Shown piece after piece: positions 13,432 to 23,887 of a stretch of DNA of 64,000 nucleotides. Made by a program: the position numbers and the translations under genes. Source of the DNA: Clavibacter sepedonicus (GTDB lineage Bacteria; Actinomycetota; Actinomycetes; Actinomycetales; Microbacteriaceae); assembly GCF_000069225.1 (NCBI RefSeq), contig NC_010407.1, forward strand, positions 1 through 64,000, in the 5' to 3' direction. Each line of letters starts with the position of its first letter. Position 1 is the first letter of the stretch. The notes below the pieces were generated by a model that saw only the letters and a list, made by a program, of their open reading frames with translations, made no database searches and had not been told where the DNA came from.

Positions 13432-13971
13432 ATGTCTGCGCACACTCACGTCGCCACCATGACGACCAACCACGGCACCATCGTCCTCAATCTCTTCGGG
13501 TCCCACGCGCCCCAGACCGTCGAGAACTTCGTCGGCCTCACCACGGGCGAGAAGGAGTGGACCCACCCCCAGACCGGCAAGAAGTCGACCGACCCTCTCT
13601 ACGACGGCGTCGTCTTCCACCGCATCATCAAGGACTTCATGCTCCAGGGCGGCGACCCGCTCGGGCAGGGCACCGGCGGTCCCGGTTACCAGTTCGACGA
13701 CGAGATCAGCCGCGACCTCGACTTCAGCAAGCCCTACATCCTCGCCATGGCGAACGCCGGCACGCAGGGCGGCCGCGGCACGAACGGCTCGCAGTTCTTC
13801 ATCACGACGGCGCCCACCACGTGGCTCCAGGGCAAGCACACGATCTTCGGCGAGGTCGCCGACGACGCGTCCAAGAAGGTCGTCGACGCGCTCAACGCGG
13901 TCCCGACCGACGGCCGCGACCGTCCCCGCGAGGACGTCGTGATCGAGAGCGTCACCGTCGAGAAGGTCTGA
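13432..13971 (+). CDS. ppiA: Peptidyl-prolyl cis-trans isomerase, cyclophilin type
   Basis: A cytosolic cyclophilin of 179 residues that catalyses proline isomerisation. The signature FHRIIKDFMLQGGD gives R64, F69 and Q72 as active-site residues. QFFIT follows, then W131 and H136, matching the W121/H126 positions of human cyclophilin A. No signal peptide is seen. An in-frame ATG at 13459 is a possible later start. The stop overlaps the rhomboid start by one base (TGATG), so the two are probably co-translated. The Mycobacterium tuberculosis ppiA gene has the same near-origin position. Confidence 0.95.
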   Translation: MSAHTHVATMTTNHGTIVLNLFGSHAPQTVENFVGLTTGEKEWTHPQTGKKSTDPLYDGVVFHRIIKDFMLQGGDPLGQGTGGPGYQFDDEISRDLDFSKPYILAMANAGTQGGRGTNGSQFFITTAPTTWLQGKHTIFGEVADDASKKVVDALNAVPTDGRDRPREDVVIESVTVEKV

Positions 13972-14834
13972 TGACCGACTCACCCCGTACGGCGGCCGAC
14001 CGCTGCTACCGGCACCCCGACCGGCAGAGCTTCGTGCTGTGCCAGCGATGCGGGCGGACCATCTGCCCCGAGTGCCAGACGCCGGCCGCCGTCGGGGTGA
14101 TCTGCCCCGAGGACATGAAGGAGCAGCGCCGCACCGCTCCTCGCTCCCGGGCATCCTTCGTCACGCGGATGACGCGGAGCTCCGCGCCCGTGGTGACGTA
14201 CGGGATCATGGCCGTCTGCGCCGTGGTCTGGATCCTGCAGGTGCTGCCCGTCGTCGGCGACTACGTGACCACGTCGCTGTGGTTCGCGCCTGTCTACGGC
14301 AGCGTCGCCTCCGGTGACTACGAGCCGTGGCGGATGCTCACGAGCGCGTTCACGCACTCGCCGTCGAGCATCCTTCACATCGTCTTCAACATGCTGTCGG
14401 TCTTCGTCTTCGGCCGCGTCCTCGAGCCCATGCTCGGACGCGCCCGCTTCCTCGCCCTCTTCCTCATCTCGGCGCTCGGCGGTTCCCTCGCCGTCGAGGT
14501 CATCGGCTCCGCCATGGGCGAGCCGCTGCAGGCCGTGGTCGGCGCATCCGGCGCGATCTTCGGGCTCATGGGCGGCTACTTCGTGCTCGCCCGCAAGCTG
14601 GGCGGCAACGTGGGCCCTCTCCTCGGCATCATCGCGATCAACCTGTTGCTCGGCTTCGTCGTGCAGGGCGTCTCCTGGCAGGCCCACGTCGGCGGCCTGG
14701 TGACGGGAGCGCTCGTGGCGATCGTGCTCCTGCGCACGCGGGACGCCCGCCAGCGCGGCGCGCAGATCGGCTCCCTGGCGGGCCTCACCGTCGCGATCCT
14801 GATCGCGGGCGCCGTCTTCCCCGTCGGCCTCTGA
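13971..14834 (+). CDS. Rhomboid-family intramembrane serine protease with N-terminal zinc-finger
   Basis: A membrane protease of 287 residues. An N-terminal zinc-finger-like segment has C12, H15, C24, C27, C32 and C35. It is followed by six or seven membrane helices. The catalytic dyad is S193 (GASGAIFG) and H239 (QAHVGG), with supporting N140 (HIVFNM). The gene overlaps ppiA by one base. Rhomboids of this layout are common next to ppiA in actinobacteria; substrates are not predictable. Confidence 0.93.
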   Translation: MTDSPRTAADRCYRHPDRQSFVLCQRCGRTICPECQTPAAVGVICPEDMKEQRRTAPRSRASFVTRMTRSSAPVVTYGIMAVCAVVWILQVLPVVGDYVTTSLWFAPVYGSVASGDYEPWRMLTSAFTHSPSSILHIVFNMLSVFVFGRVLEPMLGRARFLALFLISALGGSLAVEVIGSAMGEPLQAVVGASGAIFGLMGGYFVLARKLGGNVGPLLGIIAINLLLGFVVQGVSWQAHVGGLVTGALVAIVLLRTRDARQRGAQIGSLAGLTVAILIAGAVFPVGL

Positions 14835-15179
14835 CCGGCCCGTTCGTACCTCTGCCGCCTCACGCGAGCGGCCTTCTCGGCGTGCCCTCGCGCCGCGCAT
14901 CCGCGTACCTGCGCGGCGGAGCCTAGTTATCCACAGGCCAGTCCACAGTGGGGATAGTTACACGCGTGTGATTAGCGGCCGAGCGGGAGGGGGTCCGGAG
15001 GAGCCTGGACGGAGTCGGCGTCCGGAAGATCCCGACACCCATGCGCTTCCGCGGGTAACCCGCGCTGACGGTGCGCGGCGGGGCACGGGCCTTCCGCGTT
15101 CTCCACAGGTGTGGAGCGTTGTGCACAGGGTGTCTGTGGACAACGCCTGGCGCGCGCGTGCGCGCTGCCGGGAAGCAGA
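14835..15179. other. Non-coding gap with a second DnaA-box cluster
   Basis: No gene is seen in this 345-base stretch. It carries a perfect DnaA box TTATCCACA (14927-14935), a perfect actinobacterial box on the minus strand (TGTGGACAA, 15135-15143) and a one-mismatch box TTCTCCACA (15099-15107). Weaker copies (AGTCCACAG near 14940, TGTGGAGCG near 15109, TGTGCACAG near 15120) also occur. It could titrate DnaA or act as a regulatory locus. Its function is inferred only. Confidence 0.6.
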
Positions 15180-15212
15180 AGAGCCCGTCACCAGCGGATG
15201 GTGACGGGCTCT
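15180..15212 (-). terminator. crgA terminator
   Basis: AGAGCCCGTCACCA (15180-15193) pairs perfectly with TGGTGACGGGCTCT (15199-15212). It lies 17 bases after the crgA stop. Confidence 0.8.
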
Positions 15213-15228
15213 CGTGATTGCGCTGCGG

Positions 15229-15468
15229 TCAGCGCCACCTGGTGGTCATGAGGAAGCCGACCAGGATGAGGCCGAAGCCGATGAGGATGTTGCCGACGCC
15301 GAGGTCGGGGATGGGGAACGCGTTGAGGCTCACGTAGTACACGATGAGCCACGCGAGCCCGACGAGCATGAAGCCGAACATGATGGGCTTGAACCACACG
15401 GGGTTCGGGGCGTCCTCGTCGTGCACGCGTTCCTGGCGGGAGGGTCTCGTCGTCTTGTCGCGGGCCAT
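15229..15468 (-). CDS. crgA: Cell division protein CrgA
   Basis: CrgA (UPF0233), 79 residues, is a small divisome membrane protein that bridges FtsZ and septal peptidoglycan enzymes in actinobacteria. A charged N-terminus precedes NPVWFKPIMFGFMLVGLAWL (first membrane helix) and a second helix about residues 58-76 (VGNILIGFGLILVGFLM). The ATG at 15468 lies 6 bases after TAGAAT (minus strand, 15480-15475), the layout of a leaderless transcript. The crgA / trpG / pknB neighbourhood matches M. tuberculosis. Confidence 0.95.
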   Translation of the reverse strand: MARDKTTRPSRQERVHDEDAPNPVWFKPIMFGFMLVGLAWLIVYYVSLNAFPIPDLGVGNILIGFGLILVGFLMTTRWR

Positions 15469-15573
15469 GCGGCGATTCTAGCCGTACCCTCCTCCACCGG
15501 GCCGGGAGGATGCCCGGCTCCACGGGCCGCCCCTGGCGGCGTCCCGCCCATGTGCGCCGCCTACAATCGGCAC

Positions 15574-16374
15574 ATGAGCGCTCAGGACCCCGCCCCCTCC
15601 CGCCGCGCGACGCGGCGCCGCGGCAGGCGGGGCGATGCGCTCCTCGGCACGATCGGCGTGCTCGGCGAGCTGCTCCTCACGGCCGGCGTGCTCATCATGC
15701 TGTTCCTCGGATGGCAGCTCTGGTTCAACGACATCGTGGTCAGCAGCGGCCAGCGCGACCAGGCGCTGGAGAACAGCCGGAGCTGGGCCACGGCCGCGCC
15801 GGACGCGGCGGCCTCCCCCGACCCGGCGGCGTCGCCTGCAGCGCCGGGTGACCCCGTCATCACGACCGCCCCCTCGTCGGATGCCACCGACTTCGGCAAC
15901 ATCTACATCCCGCGGTTCGGCTCCGACTACGTGGTGCCGGTCGCCACCGGGGTGGGCCTCGGCAACGTGCTCAACCTCGGCAAGATCGGGCACTACCGCG
16001 AGACGCAGATGCCCGGCCAGGTGGGCAACTTCGCGGTCGCCGCCCACCGCACGACGTACGGCAAGCCGTTCAACCAGATCACCGACCTGCGTGTCGGGGA
16101 TGCCATCGTCGTGGAGACGCAGGACGGCTGGTACACCTACCGCTTCCGTACACTCGAGTATGTGAAGCCCACCGGAGTCGACGTGCTCGACGAGGTGCCG
16201 CAGGCACCGGACGCCCAGCCCGGGGACCGCATCCTGACGATGACGAGCTGCAACCCGCTCTTCTCCGCCGCCGAGCGCGTGGTCGCGTACAGCGTCTTCG
16301 AGTCCTGGCAGCCCCGGTCGGATGCGTCGACGCCCGCCGCGCTGGCCGGCACGTCGTTCGCGAAGGCGGGCTGA
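15574..16374 (+). CDS. Class E sortase
   Basis: A membrane-anchored transpeptidase of 266 residues that links surface proteins to the cell wall. It has a cytoplasmic basic tail, one membrane helix (about residues 25-48), an Ala/Pro-rich stalk and the sortase fold. The catalytic residues are H158 (AAHRTTYG), C226 (TSCNP) and R235. The ATG at 15574 is 6 bases after TACAAT (15562-15567), suggesting a leaderless mRNA. A small membrane protein and an amidotransferase follow in the same direction. The matching sorting-signal substrates are not in this window. Confidence 0.92.
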   Translation: MSAQDPAPSRRATRRRGRRGDALLGTIGVLGELLLTAGVLIMLFLGWQLWFNDIVVSSGQRDQALENSRSWATAAPDAAASPDPAASPAAPGDPVITTAPSSDATDFGNIYIPRFGSDYVVPVATGVGLGNVLNLGKIGHYRETQMPGQVGNFAVAAHRTTYGKPFNQITDLRVGDAIVVETQDGWYTYRFRTLEYVKPTGVDVLDEVPQAPDAQPGDRILTMTSCNPLFSAAERVVAYSVFESWQPRSDASTPAALAGTSFAKAG

Positions 16375-16376
16375 GC

Positions 16377-16535
16377 GTGTACGCGGCGTTCTGGCGCATC
16401 CTGCCCGGCCCGGTGTGGATCCGGCTCCTCATCGTCCTCGTGCTGCTCGCGGCCGTCCTCTTCTCCCTCGTGACCTGGGTCTTCCCCTGGGTCGACTCCA
16501 TCGTCAACACCCAGGAAGTCACGGTGCATCAGTGA
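16377..16535 (+). CDS. Small membrane protein (52 aa)
   Basis: A GTG at 16377, 2 bases after the sortase stop, opens a frame for VYAAFWRILPGPVWIRLL and following residues. A single strong membrane helix at about residues 17-38 is followed by WVDSIVNTQEVTVHQ. The stop overlaps the start of the amidotransferase gene (GTGA). Tight coupling on both sides, coding-like third positions and similar small genes at this spot in relatives support it. Function unknown. Confidence 0.75.
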   Translation: MYAAFWRILPGPVWIRLLIVLVLLAAVLFSLVTWVFPWVDSIVNTQEVTVHQ

Positions 16536-17170
16536 CACGCGTCCTCGTCATCGACAACTACGACAGCTTTGTTTACACGCTCAACGGGTACCTGCAGCAG
16601 CTGGGTGCCGAGACCGTGGTCATGCGCAACGACGACCACGCGGAGGCCGACATGGCTGGCGTCATCTCGGAGTACGACGCCGTGCTCGTGTCCCCCGGGC
16701 CGGGCAAGCCTTCCGAGGCCGGGGTCTCCATCCCCACGGTGACGGCGGCCCTCGCATCCGGCACGCCGCTGCTCGGGGTCTGCCTCGGGCACCAGGCGAT
16801 CGCGGAGGCCTTCGGCGCCACGGTCACCAACGCCGAGGAGCTCATGCACGGCAAGACGTCGCTCGTCACGCACGACGACGGGGACTTCTACCTGGGCGTG
16901 CCGCAGCCGTTCACGGCCACGCGGTACCACTCGCTGGCCGTCGTCGACGGGACCGTGCCGTCCGACCTGGTGGTCACGTCCCGCACCGAGGGCGGGGTCA
17001 TCATGGGCCTGCGTCACGAGTCCGCGCCCATCGTCGGCGTGCAGTTCCACCCGGAGTCGGTGCTCACCGAGGGCGGCTACCGCATGCTCGGCAACTGGCT
17101 CGAAGGGGCCGGGCTCACCGGCGCCCGCGACACGTCCTCGCGACTGTCGCCGCTCGTCCGCGTGGCCTGA
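16532..17170 (+). CDS. trpG: Glutamine amidotransferase, anthranilate/aminodeoxychorismate synthase component II
   Basis: A class I glutamine amidotransferase of 212 residues. It makes ammonia from glutamine for anthranilate or 4-amino-4-deoxychorismate synthesis with a TrpE/PabB partner, which is not in the window. The triad is C84 (GVCLGHQ), H173 and E175 (FHPES). The N-terminus VLVIDNYDSFVY is typical. The GTG at 16532 overlaps the preceding stop. The position next to crgA and pknB equals M. tuberculosis trpG (Rv0013). Whether it serves tryptophan or folate synthesis cannot be told. Confidence 0.93.
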   Translation: MTRVLVIDNYDSFVYTLNGYLQQLGAETVVMRNDDHAEADMAGVISEYDAVLVSPGPGKPSEAGVSIPTVTAALASGTPLLGVCLGHQAIAEAFGATVTNAEELMHGKTSLVTHDDGDFYLGVPQPFTATRYHSLAVVDGTVPSDLVVTSRTEGGVIMGLRHESAPIVGVQFHPESVLTEGGYRMLGNWLEGAGLTGARDTSSRLSPLVRVA

Positions 17171-17263
17171 CGGGCCCCGACGGGAGTCACCGGCCGGCAG
17201 CTGGAGTCGACCCGTCGTCCGACGGGCGCTGCTCGATCGAGGACCGGTGGCGCCGCGTGCGGA

Positions 17264-19012
<1,749 letters not shown>

Positions 19013-19146
19013 GGACTGCCTCTCGTCGGGATCGGGATTCGGACGGAGACGAGCTTACCGGGGGTCCGCTGGGGATCCGGGCGGCTTCGCCACCCCGCGC
19101 GCGAGCTCGGTCGATCCGCCGTCGCCGGCCGCCCGGGCAACGTCGG

Positions 19147-21045
19147 TCAGGGGTTCCGGTGCGAGCTCGAGACGAGCGAGCGCTCGTCCGTGCGACCCGG
19201 TGCGGGCGTCGGGGCCATGCCGGTCGTGCCGCCGTTGCCGCCGCCGGTCCCCCCACCGGTGCCGCCGCCCGTGCCCTCGCCGCTGCCGCCCGGTGCGGCC
19301 TCGACGGTGACCGTGACGGTGCTGCTGTACGGCGACTCGTTCGTGCCGCAGATGGCGAGGTACTTGACGGTGAACGTGCCCGGGTTGGTGCCGACCTTGA
19401 TCTCGCCCGACGTGGTCTGCGCGTTCGTCGGGTTCGTGCTGCCGCCCCAGGTGCCGCTGGCGCCCTGCGAGACGGAGTCCGCCTGGACCTGGTACCCGTT
19501 GAGCGTCTGGCCGGCGGGGCAGGAGTACGCGGGCCAGGAGATGTCCACCGTCTGGCCGGCGCGCACGTCCGTCGGGGTGACGGTCGGCGTGCCGGGCGCC
19601 GCGGTGGGCAGCGTGGGCGGCCCGTACGCCGTGATCTGGATGGTCGCGCCCTTCGCGACGCTGCCGGTGGGGGTGATGGCCGTGACGCGGCCCTCCTGGT
19701 CGCCGGACGGCGCGGCGCTGCCCGTGACGACGGTGACCTTGAGGCCGAGGGCGGTGAGCTCCCCTGTGACCGTCTTCTGGTCGCGGCCGATGTAGTCGTC
19801 GCGGTTCACGTCCACCGTGCTCGCGGTGGGCGAGGGGGTGGGGGTCGGCGAGGGTGACGCGCTCGGGCTCGGCGAGGCGCTCGTCTCGGTGGCCGCAGGG
19901 GTCGGGGCGTCGGCGTCGCGGCTGCCGAAGTACGCGAGCAGGCCGGCCACGATGGCGGCGACCACGAGGATCGCGACGACGACGAAGATCCAGATGGCGC
20001 GCTTGCGGGCTCGCGGCTCCTCGGGCTCCTCGTCGTCCGGGTCGTCGAGGAGGAAGGGATCCGCCGCACCGGCGCGCGGCGCGGAGGACGAGAGGACCGT
20101 GGTCGCGCCCGTGTCGGCGGCGCGGCGGCCGGACGGCATGAGCTGCGTGGCCTGCGTGGGCGTGCCCGGGTCGGCCAGAGCAGCGGCGCCCGCGACGGCC
20201 GCGACCGCGATGGTGGCGGTGGCGACGTCGCCGCGACGGAGCGCCTGGGCGGCGCGCGCGAGGTGCGCGGCGCTCTGCGGGCGGTCGGCCGGCTTCTTGG
20301 CGATGCACGACATGACGAGGTTGCGCACGGGCTCGGCGACGGTGACCGGCAGCTCGGGCGGCTGCTCGTTGATCTGCGCCATGGCGATGGCGACCTGCGA
20401 CTCGCCCGTGAAGGGGCGGCGTCCGGCCAGGCACTCGTACGCGACGATGCCCATCGAGTAGACGTCGGTGGACGGCGACGCCGGGTGCCCGCTCGCCTGC
20501 TCGGGGGAGAGGTACTGCACGGTGCCCATGACCTGGCCGGTGGCGGTGAGCGGCACCTGGTCGGCGATGCGCGCGATGCCGAAGTCGGTGATCTTCACGC
20601 GGCCGTCGGGCGTGATGAGCAGGTTGCCCGGCTTGATGTCGCGGTGGACGAGCCCGGCCTGGTGCGCGGCGTGGAGCGCCAGGGCGGTCTGGGAGATGAT
20701 GTCGAGCACCTTGTCGGTGGAGAGCACCCGCTCGCGCTCGAGGATGGTGGAGAGCGCCTCGCCGGGCACGAGCTCCATCACGAGGAAGGCGCTGCCGTCC
20801 TCCTCGCCGTAGTCGAAGACGTTGGCGATGCCCTCGTGGTTGACGAGCGCGGCGTGGCGGGCCTCGGCGCGGAAGCGCTCGAGGAACCCGGGGTCGCCGA
20901 GGTACTCGTCCTTGAGGATCTTGATGGCGACCTTGCGTCCGATGACGAGGTCGGTGGCCTCCCACACCTCGCCCATGCCGCCGATGGCGATGCGATCGCC
21001 CAGCTGGTAACGCCCTCCGAAGGTCAGTCCGCTCGTGGGTCTCAT
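19147..21045 (-). CDS. pknA: Ser/Thr protein kinase PknA-type, with extracellular PASTA and Fn3-like domains
   Basis: A transmembrane kinase of 632 residues. The kinase domain (about 1-270) has K42, HRD with D136 and D154-F-G. A juxtamembrane acidic stretch and a helix near residues 355-378 follow. The outside part has a Ser/Pro/Thr stalk, one PASTA-like repeat (about 420-485) and a fibronectin-III-like domain with two cysteines. A Gly-rich tail ends the protein. M. tuberculosis PknA lacks such sensor domains, so this is a variant. The ATG overlaps the pbpA stop by 4 bases. Confidence 0.93.
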   Translation of the reverse strand: MRPTSGLTFGGRYQLGDRIAIGGMGEVWEATDLVIGRKVAIKILKDEYLGDPGFLERFRAEARHAALVNHEGIANVFDYGEEDGSAFLVMELVPGEALSTILERERVLSTDKVLDIISQTALALHAAHQAGLVHRDIKPGNLLITPDGRVKITDFGIARIADQVPLTATGQVMGTVQYLSPEQASGHPASPSTDVYSMGIVAYECLAGRRPFTGESQVAIAMAQINEQPPELPVTVAEPVRNLVMSCIAKKPADRPQSAAHLARAAQALRRGDVATATIAVAAVAGAAALADPGTPTQATQLMPSGRRAADTGATTVLSSSAPRAGAADPFLLDDPDDEEPEEPRARKRAIWIFVVVAILVVAAIVAGLLAYFGSRDADAPTPAATETSASPSPSASPSPTPTPSPTASTVDVNRDDYIGRDQKTVTGELTALGLKVTVVTGSAAPSGDQEGRVTAITPTGSVAKGATIQITAYGPPTLPTAAPGTPTVTPTDVRAGQTVDISWPAYSCPAGQTLNGYQVQADSVSQGASGTWGGSTNPTNAQTTSGEIKVGTNPGTFTVKYLAICGTNESPYSSTVTVTVEAAPGGSGEGTGGGTGGGTGGGNGGTTGMAPTPAPGRTDERSLVSSSHRNP

Positions 21046-22493
21046 CTGTCCAGCACCGCCTCAATCACTTTCTTCGCCACGGGGGCGGCGAGGGTGTTCC
21101 CCGAGCCCGATCGTCCTCGTCCGCCGCCGTCCTCGACCAGGACCGCGACCGCCACCTTCGGCGCATCCGCCGGCGCGAAGCCGGTGAACCACAGCGTGTA
21201 CGGGTCGTCGGAGCCGTTCTGGGCGGTGCCCGTCTTGCCGGCCACGTCGACGCCACTGATTCTCGCATTCGACGCGACGCCGGTCTGGACGTCGTCGATC
21301 ATCATCCGGGTCATGGTGGCGGCGGTCTCCTTCGAGATCGGGTCGGCGAATCGGCTGGGGGAGAAGCCGGAGAGCTCGCTCAGGTCGGGGTTGAGCACGC
21401 TGTCGACGACGCTGGGCTTCATGACCTCGCCGCCGTTCGCGATCCCGGCCGTGACCATGGCGGTCTGCAGCGGGGTCGCGCGCACGTCGAGCTGGCCGAA
21501 CGCGGACTGCGCGGTCTGGGCGTCGTCGAGGTCGGGGGAGAAGACGCTCTTGGCGCTGGCCAGGGGGACGTCGATCGACTTCCCGTAGCCGAACGCGTCG
21601 GCCATCGCCGCGATCTTCTCGGAGCCGAGCGCGATGCCGAGCTGCGCGAACGGGATGTTGCAGCTGAGGCGCAACGCGGTCGCGATGCTGACCTCGGCCT
21701 CGGGGCCGCAGGCGCCCTCGCCGGCGTTGGTGATGACCGTGCCGGTGCCGGGCAGCGTGAACGTCGGCGGGTTGGGCAGCAGCGAGTCGGGCGTGTACTG
21801 GCCGGACTCGATGGCGGCGGCCGCGGTGATGAGCTTGAACGTGGATCCGGGCGGGTTGAGGCTGTTGACGGCCCGGTTGATGAGGGGGTTCGACGGGTCC
21901 GCAAGGAGCGACGAGTAGCTCTGCTGCACGGCCGCGCGGTCGTGCGACGCCAGCGTGTTCGGGTCGTAGCCGGGCTTGGAGACCATCGCGAGGATGCGGC
22001 CGGTCTTCGGCTCGATCGCGACCACGGAGCCCTGCAGCGACCCGAGCGCGTCGTACGCCGCCTGCTGCACCTTCGGGTCGATCGTGAGCTCGACCGACGC
22101 GCCCTTCGGGTCCTGCCCGGTGAAGGTGCGCGTGAGGCTGTCGAAGAACTGCGTGCCGCTCGTGCCGCTGAGCACGTCGTTCATGGAGTCCTCGAGCCCG
22201 GTGGATCCCTGGCCGAGCGTGTAGTAGCCCGTGACCGCGCTGTAGAGGTCGGGCTGCGCGTACGTGCGGAGGAACTTGTAGCGGTCGTCGACCGGGACGG
22301 ACGAGGCGATGGGCGTGCCGTCCACGAGGATCGAGCCGCGCTCCGCGGAGTAGCTCGCGATGATGGTGCGGCTGTTGCGCGGATCCGCCTGCAGCGTGGG
22401 CGCGGAGACGACCTGGATGACCGACGCCGCGACGAACAGGGCCACGAACATGGCCAGGACGAACACGGAGACGCGCTTGAGCTCGCGGTTCAC
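21042..22493 (-). CDS. pbpA: Penicillin-binding protein PbpA (class B transpeptidase)
   Basis: A class B PBP of 483 residues that cross-links peptidoglycan as RodA's partner. It has one N-terminal membrane anchor (about residues 8-30), a dimerisation/pedestal domain and the transpeptidase domain. The active-site motifs are S217-T-F-K220, S277-C-N279 and K420-T-G-T423. The start is the GTG at 22493, overlapping the rodA stop as GTGA. The frame is open further upstream but there it only shadows rodA. Its stop overlaps pknA by 4 bases. Confidence 0.96.
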   Translation of the reverse strand: MNRELKRVSVFVLAMFVALFVAASVIQVVSAPTLQADPRNSRTIIASYSAERGSILVDGTPIASSVPVDDRYKFLRTYAQPDLYSAVTGYYTLGQGSTGLEDSMNDVLSGTSGTQFFDSLTRTFTGQDPKGASVELTIDPKVQQAAYDALGSLQGSVVAIEPKTGRILAMVSKPGYDPNTLASHDRAAVQQSYSSLLADPSNPLINRAVNSLNPPGSTFKLITAAAAIESGQYTPDSLLPNPPTFTLPGTGTVITNAGEGACGPEAEVSIATALRLSCNIPFAQLGIALGSEKIAAMADAFGYGKSIDVPLASAKSVFSPDLDDAQTAQSAFGQLDVRATPLQTAMVTAGIANGGEVMKPSVVDSVLNPDLSELSGFSPSRFADPISKETAATMTRMMIDDVQTGVASNARISGVDVAGKTGTAQNGSDDPYTLWFTGFAPADAPKVAVAVLVEDGGGRGRSGSGNTLAAPVAKKVIEAVLDR

Positions 22494-23887
22494 GACTCGA
22501 CCACCAATCGGGGCTGGTTGCGGACGGTGTCGGAGAGGCGGAGGAGCAGGGCCGCGATGATCCAGTTGGCCAGGAGCGATGATCCGCCCGCCGCCATGAA
22601 CGGCGTGGTGAGGCCGGTGAGCGGGATGACGCGGGTGACGCCGCCGATGACGATGAAGACCTGGAGCGCGATGACGAACGACAGGCCGATGCCGAGCAGC
22701 TTGCCGAAGTCGTCCTGCCCGGCGAAGCCGATGCGGAAGCCGCGGGAGACGAGCAGGAGGTAGAGGGCGAGGATCGCGAAGACGCCGGTGAGGCCGAGCT
22801 CCTCGCCGAGGCTCGCGAGGATGAAGTCGCTGTTGGCGAGCGGCGTGAGGTTGGGCATGCCCTCGCCGAGGCCGCGGCCGAACAGACCCCCGTCGGCCAT
22901 GCCGAACAGGCCCGTCACGAGCTGGTAGCTGCCGCCGTTCGCGTCGTACACGGCGGGGTCGAAGGGCTTCAGCCAGGCGTCGACGCGGCCGCCGACGTAG
23001 CCGAGGGTGCTCGCGCCGTACGCGCCGCCGAGGAAGAGGACCAGTCCGAGGACGACCCAGCCGATGCGGCCCGTGCTGACGTAGGTCATGACGATGAAGA
23101 GGCCGAAGTAGAGCAGCGACGTGCCGAGGTCGCGCTGGAAGACGAGGACGCTCATCGACACGGCCCAGACCAGGAGGATCGGGCCGAGGTCGCGGACGCG
23201 CGGGAAGCGCATCCCGAGCACCTTGACGCCGACCATGGACAGGCTGTCGCGCGCGGTGACGAGGTACCCGGCGAAGAAGACCGCCAGGCAGATCTTGGCG
23301 ATCTCGCCGGGCTGGAACGAGAAGCCGCCGATGTGGATCCAGACGCGGGCGCCGTTGATGTTCTGGCCGAGGACCGGGAGCATCGGCAGCAGCAGCAGGA
23401 TGAGGCCGACGAACATGGCGATGTAGCGGTAGCGCTGCAGCACGCGGTGGTTCTTCAGCAGCACGATGACCGCGAGCGCGCACACGATGGCGAGGCCCGA
23501 CCAGACGATCTGCCGCACGGCCACGCTGTCCCAGCCGGACAGGCCGGCGGCGAGGTCGAGGCGGTAGATGGCGGCGATGCCGAGGCCGTTGAGCACGGTG
23601 GCGATGGGGAGGATGAACGGATCCGCGTCGGGCGCGAGCCAGCGCAGCGCGACGTGCATGCCGAGCACAAGCACCGCGAGGCCGGTCGCGGGGATGAAGA
23701 AGCTCTGGTCGAAGGCGCCGAGCACGCCGAGCTGCACGAGGTACAGGGCGCCGCCGTTGATGACGGAGGCCAGCACCACCAGCGCGAGCTCGAGGTTCCT
23801 GAGGCGTCGGGGCACGCGGATCCGGGGGATCCGGGGCGCGCGCTCGCGGGGGCGCGCCGGGGCGTCCGCCACGCCGGCCCTAGCCAC
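22490..23887 (-). CDS. rodA: Peptidoglycan glycosyltransferase RodA/FtsW family
   Basis: A SEDS-family glycosyltransferase of 465 residues that polymerises lipid II. A Pro/Arg-rich cytoplasmic N-terminus is followed by about ten to twelve membrane helices. Family features include the conserved loop GGSYQLVTGLFGMADGGLFG and the C-terminal block FMAAGGSSLLANWI. The start is the GTG at 23887, 8 bases inside the end of pstP. The pairing with pbpA marks it as RodA rather than FtsW. Confidence 0.95.
   Translation of the reverse strand: MARAGVADAPARPRERAPRIPRIRVPRRLRNLELALVVLASVINGGALYLVQLGVLGAFDQSFFIPATGLAVLVLGMHVALRWLAPDADPFILPIATVLNGLGIAAIYRLDLAAGLSGWDSVAVRQIVWSGLAIVCALAVIVLLKNHRVLQRYRYIAMFVGLILLLLPMLPVLGQNINGARVWIHIGGFSFQPGEIAKICLAVFFAGYLVTARDSLSMVGVKVLGMRFPRVRDLGPILLVWAVSMSVLVFQRDLGTSLLYFGLFIVMTYVSTGRIGWVVLGLVLFLGGAYGASTLGYVGGRVDAWLKPFDPAVYDANGGSYQLVTGLFGMADGGLFGRGLGEGMPNLTPLANSDFILASLGEELGLTGVFAILALYLLLVSRGFRIGFAGQDDFGKLLGIGLSFVIALQVFIVIGGVTRVIPLTGLTTPFMAAGGSSLLANWIIAALLLRLSDTVRNQPRLVVES

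Noticed and set aside
14835..15179. The second DnaA-box cluster as the true replication origin
   Set aside because: The dnaA-dnaN gap has the conserved origin context and an AT-rich patch; this gap has no such patch. It is kept as a separate DnaA-binding candidate.
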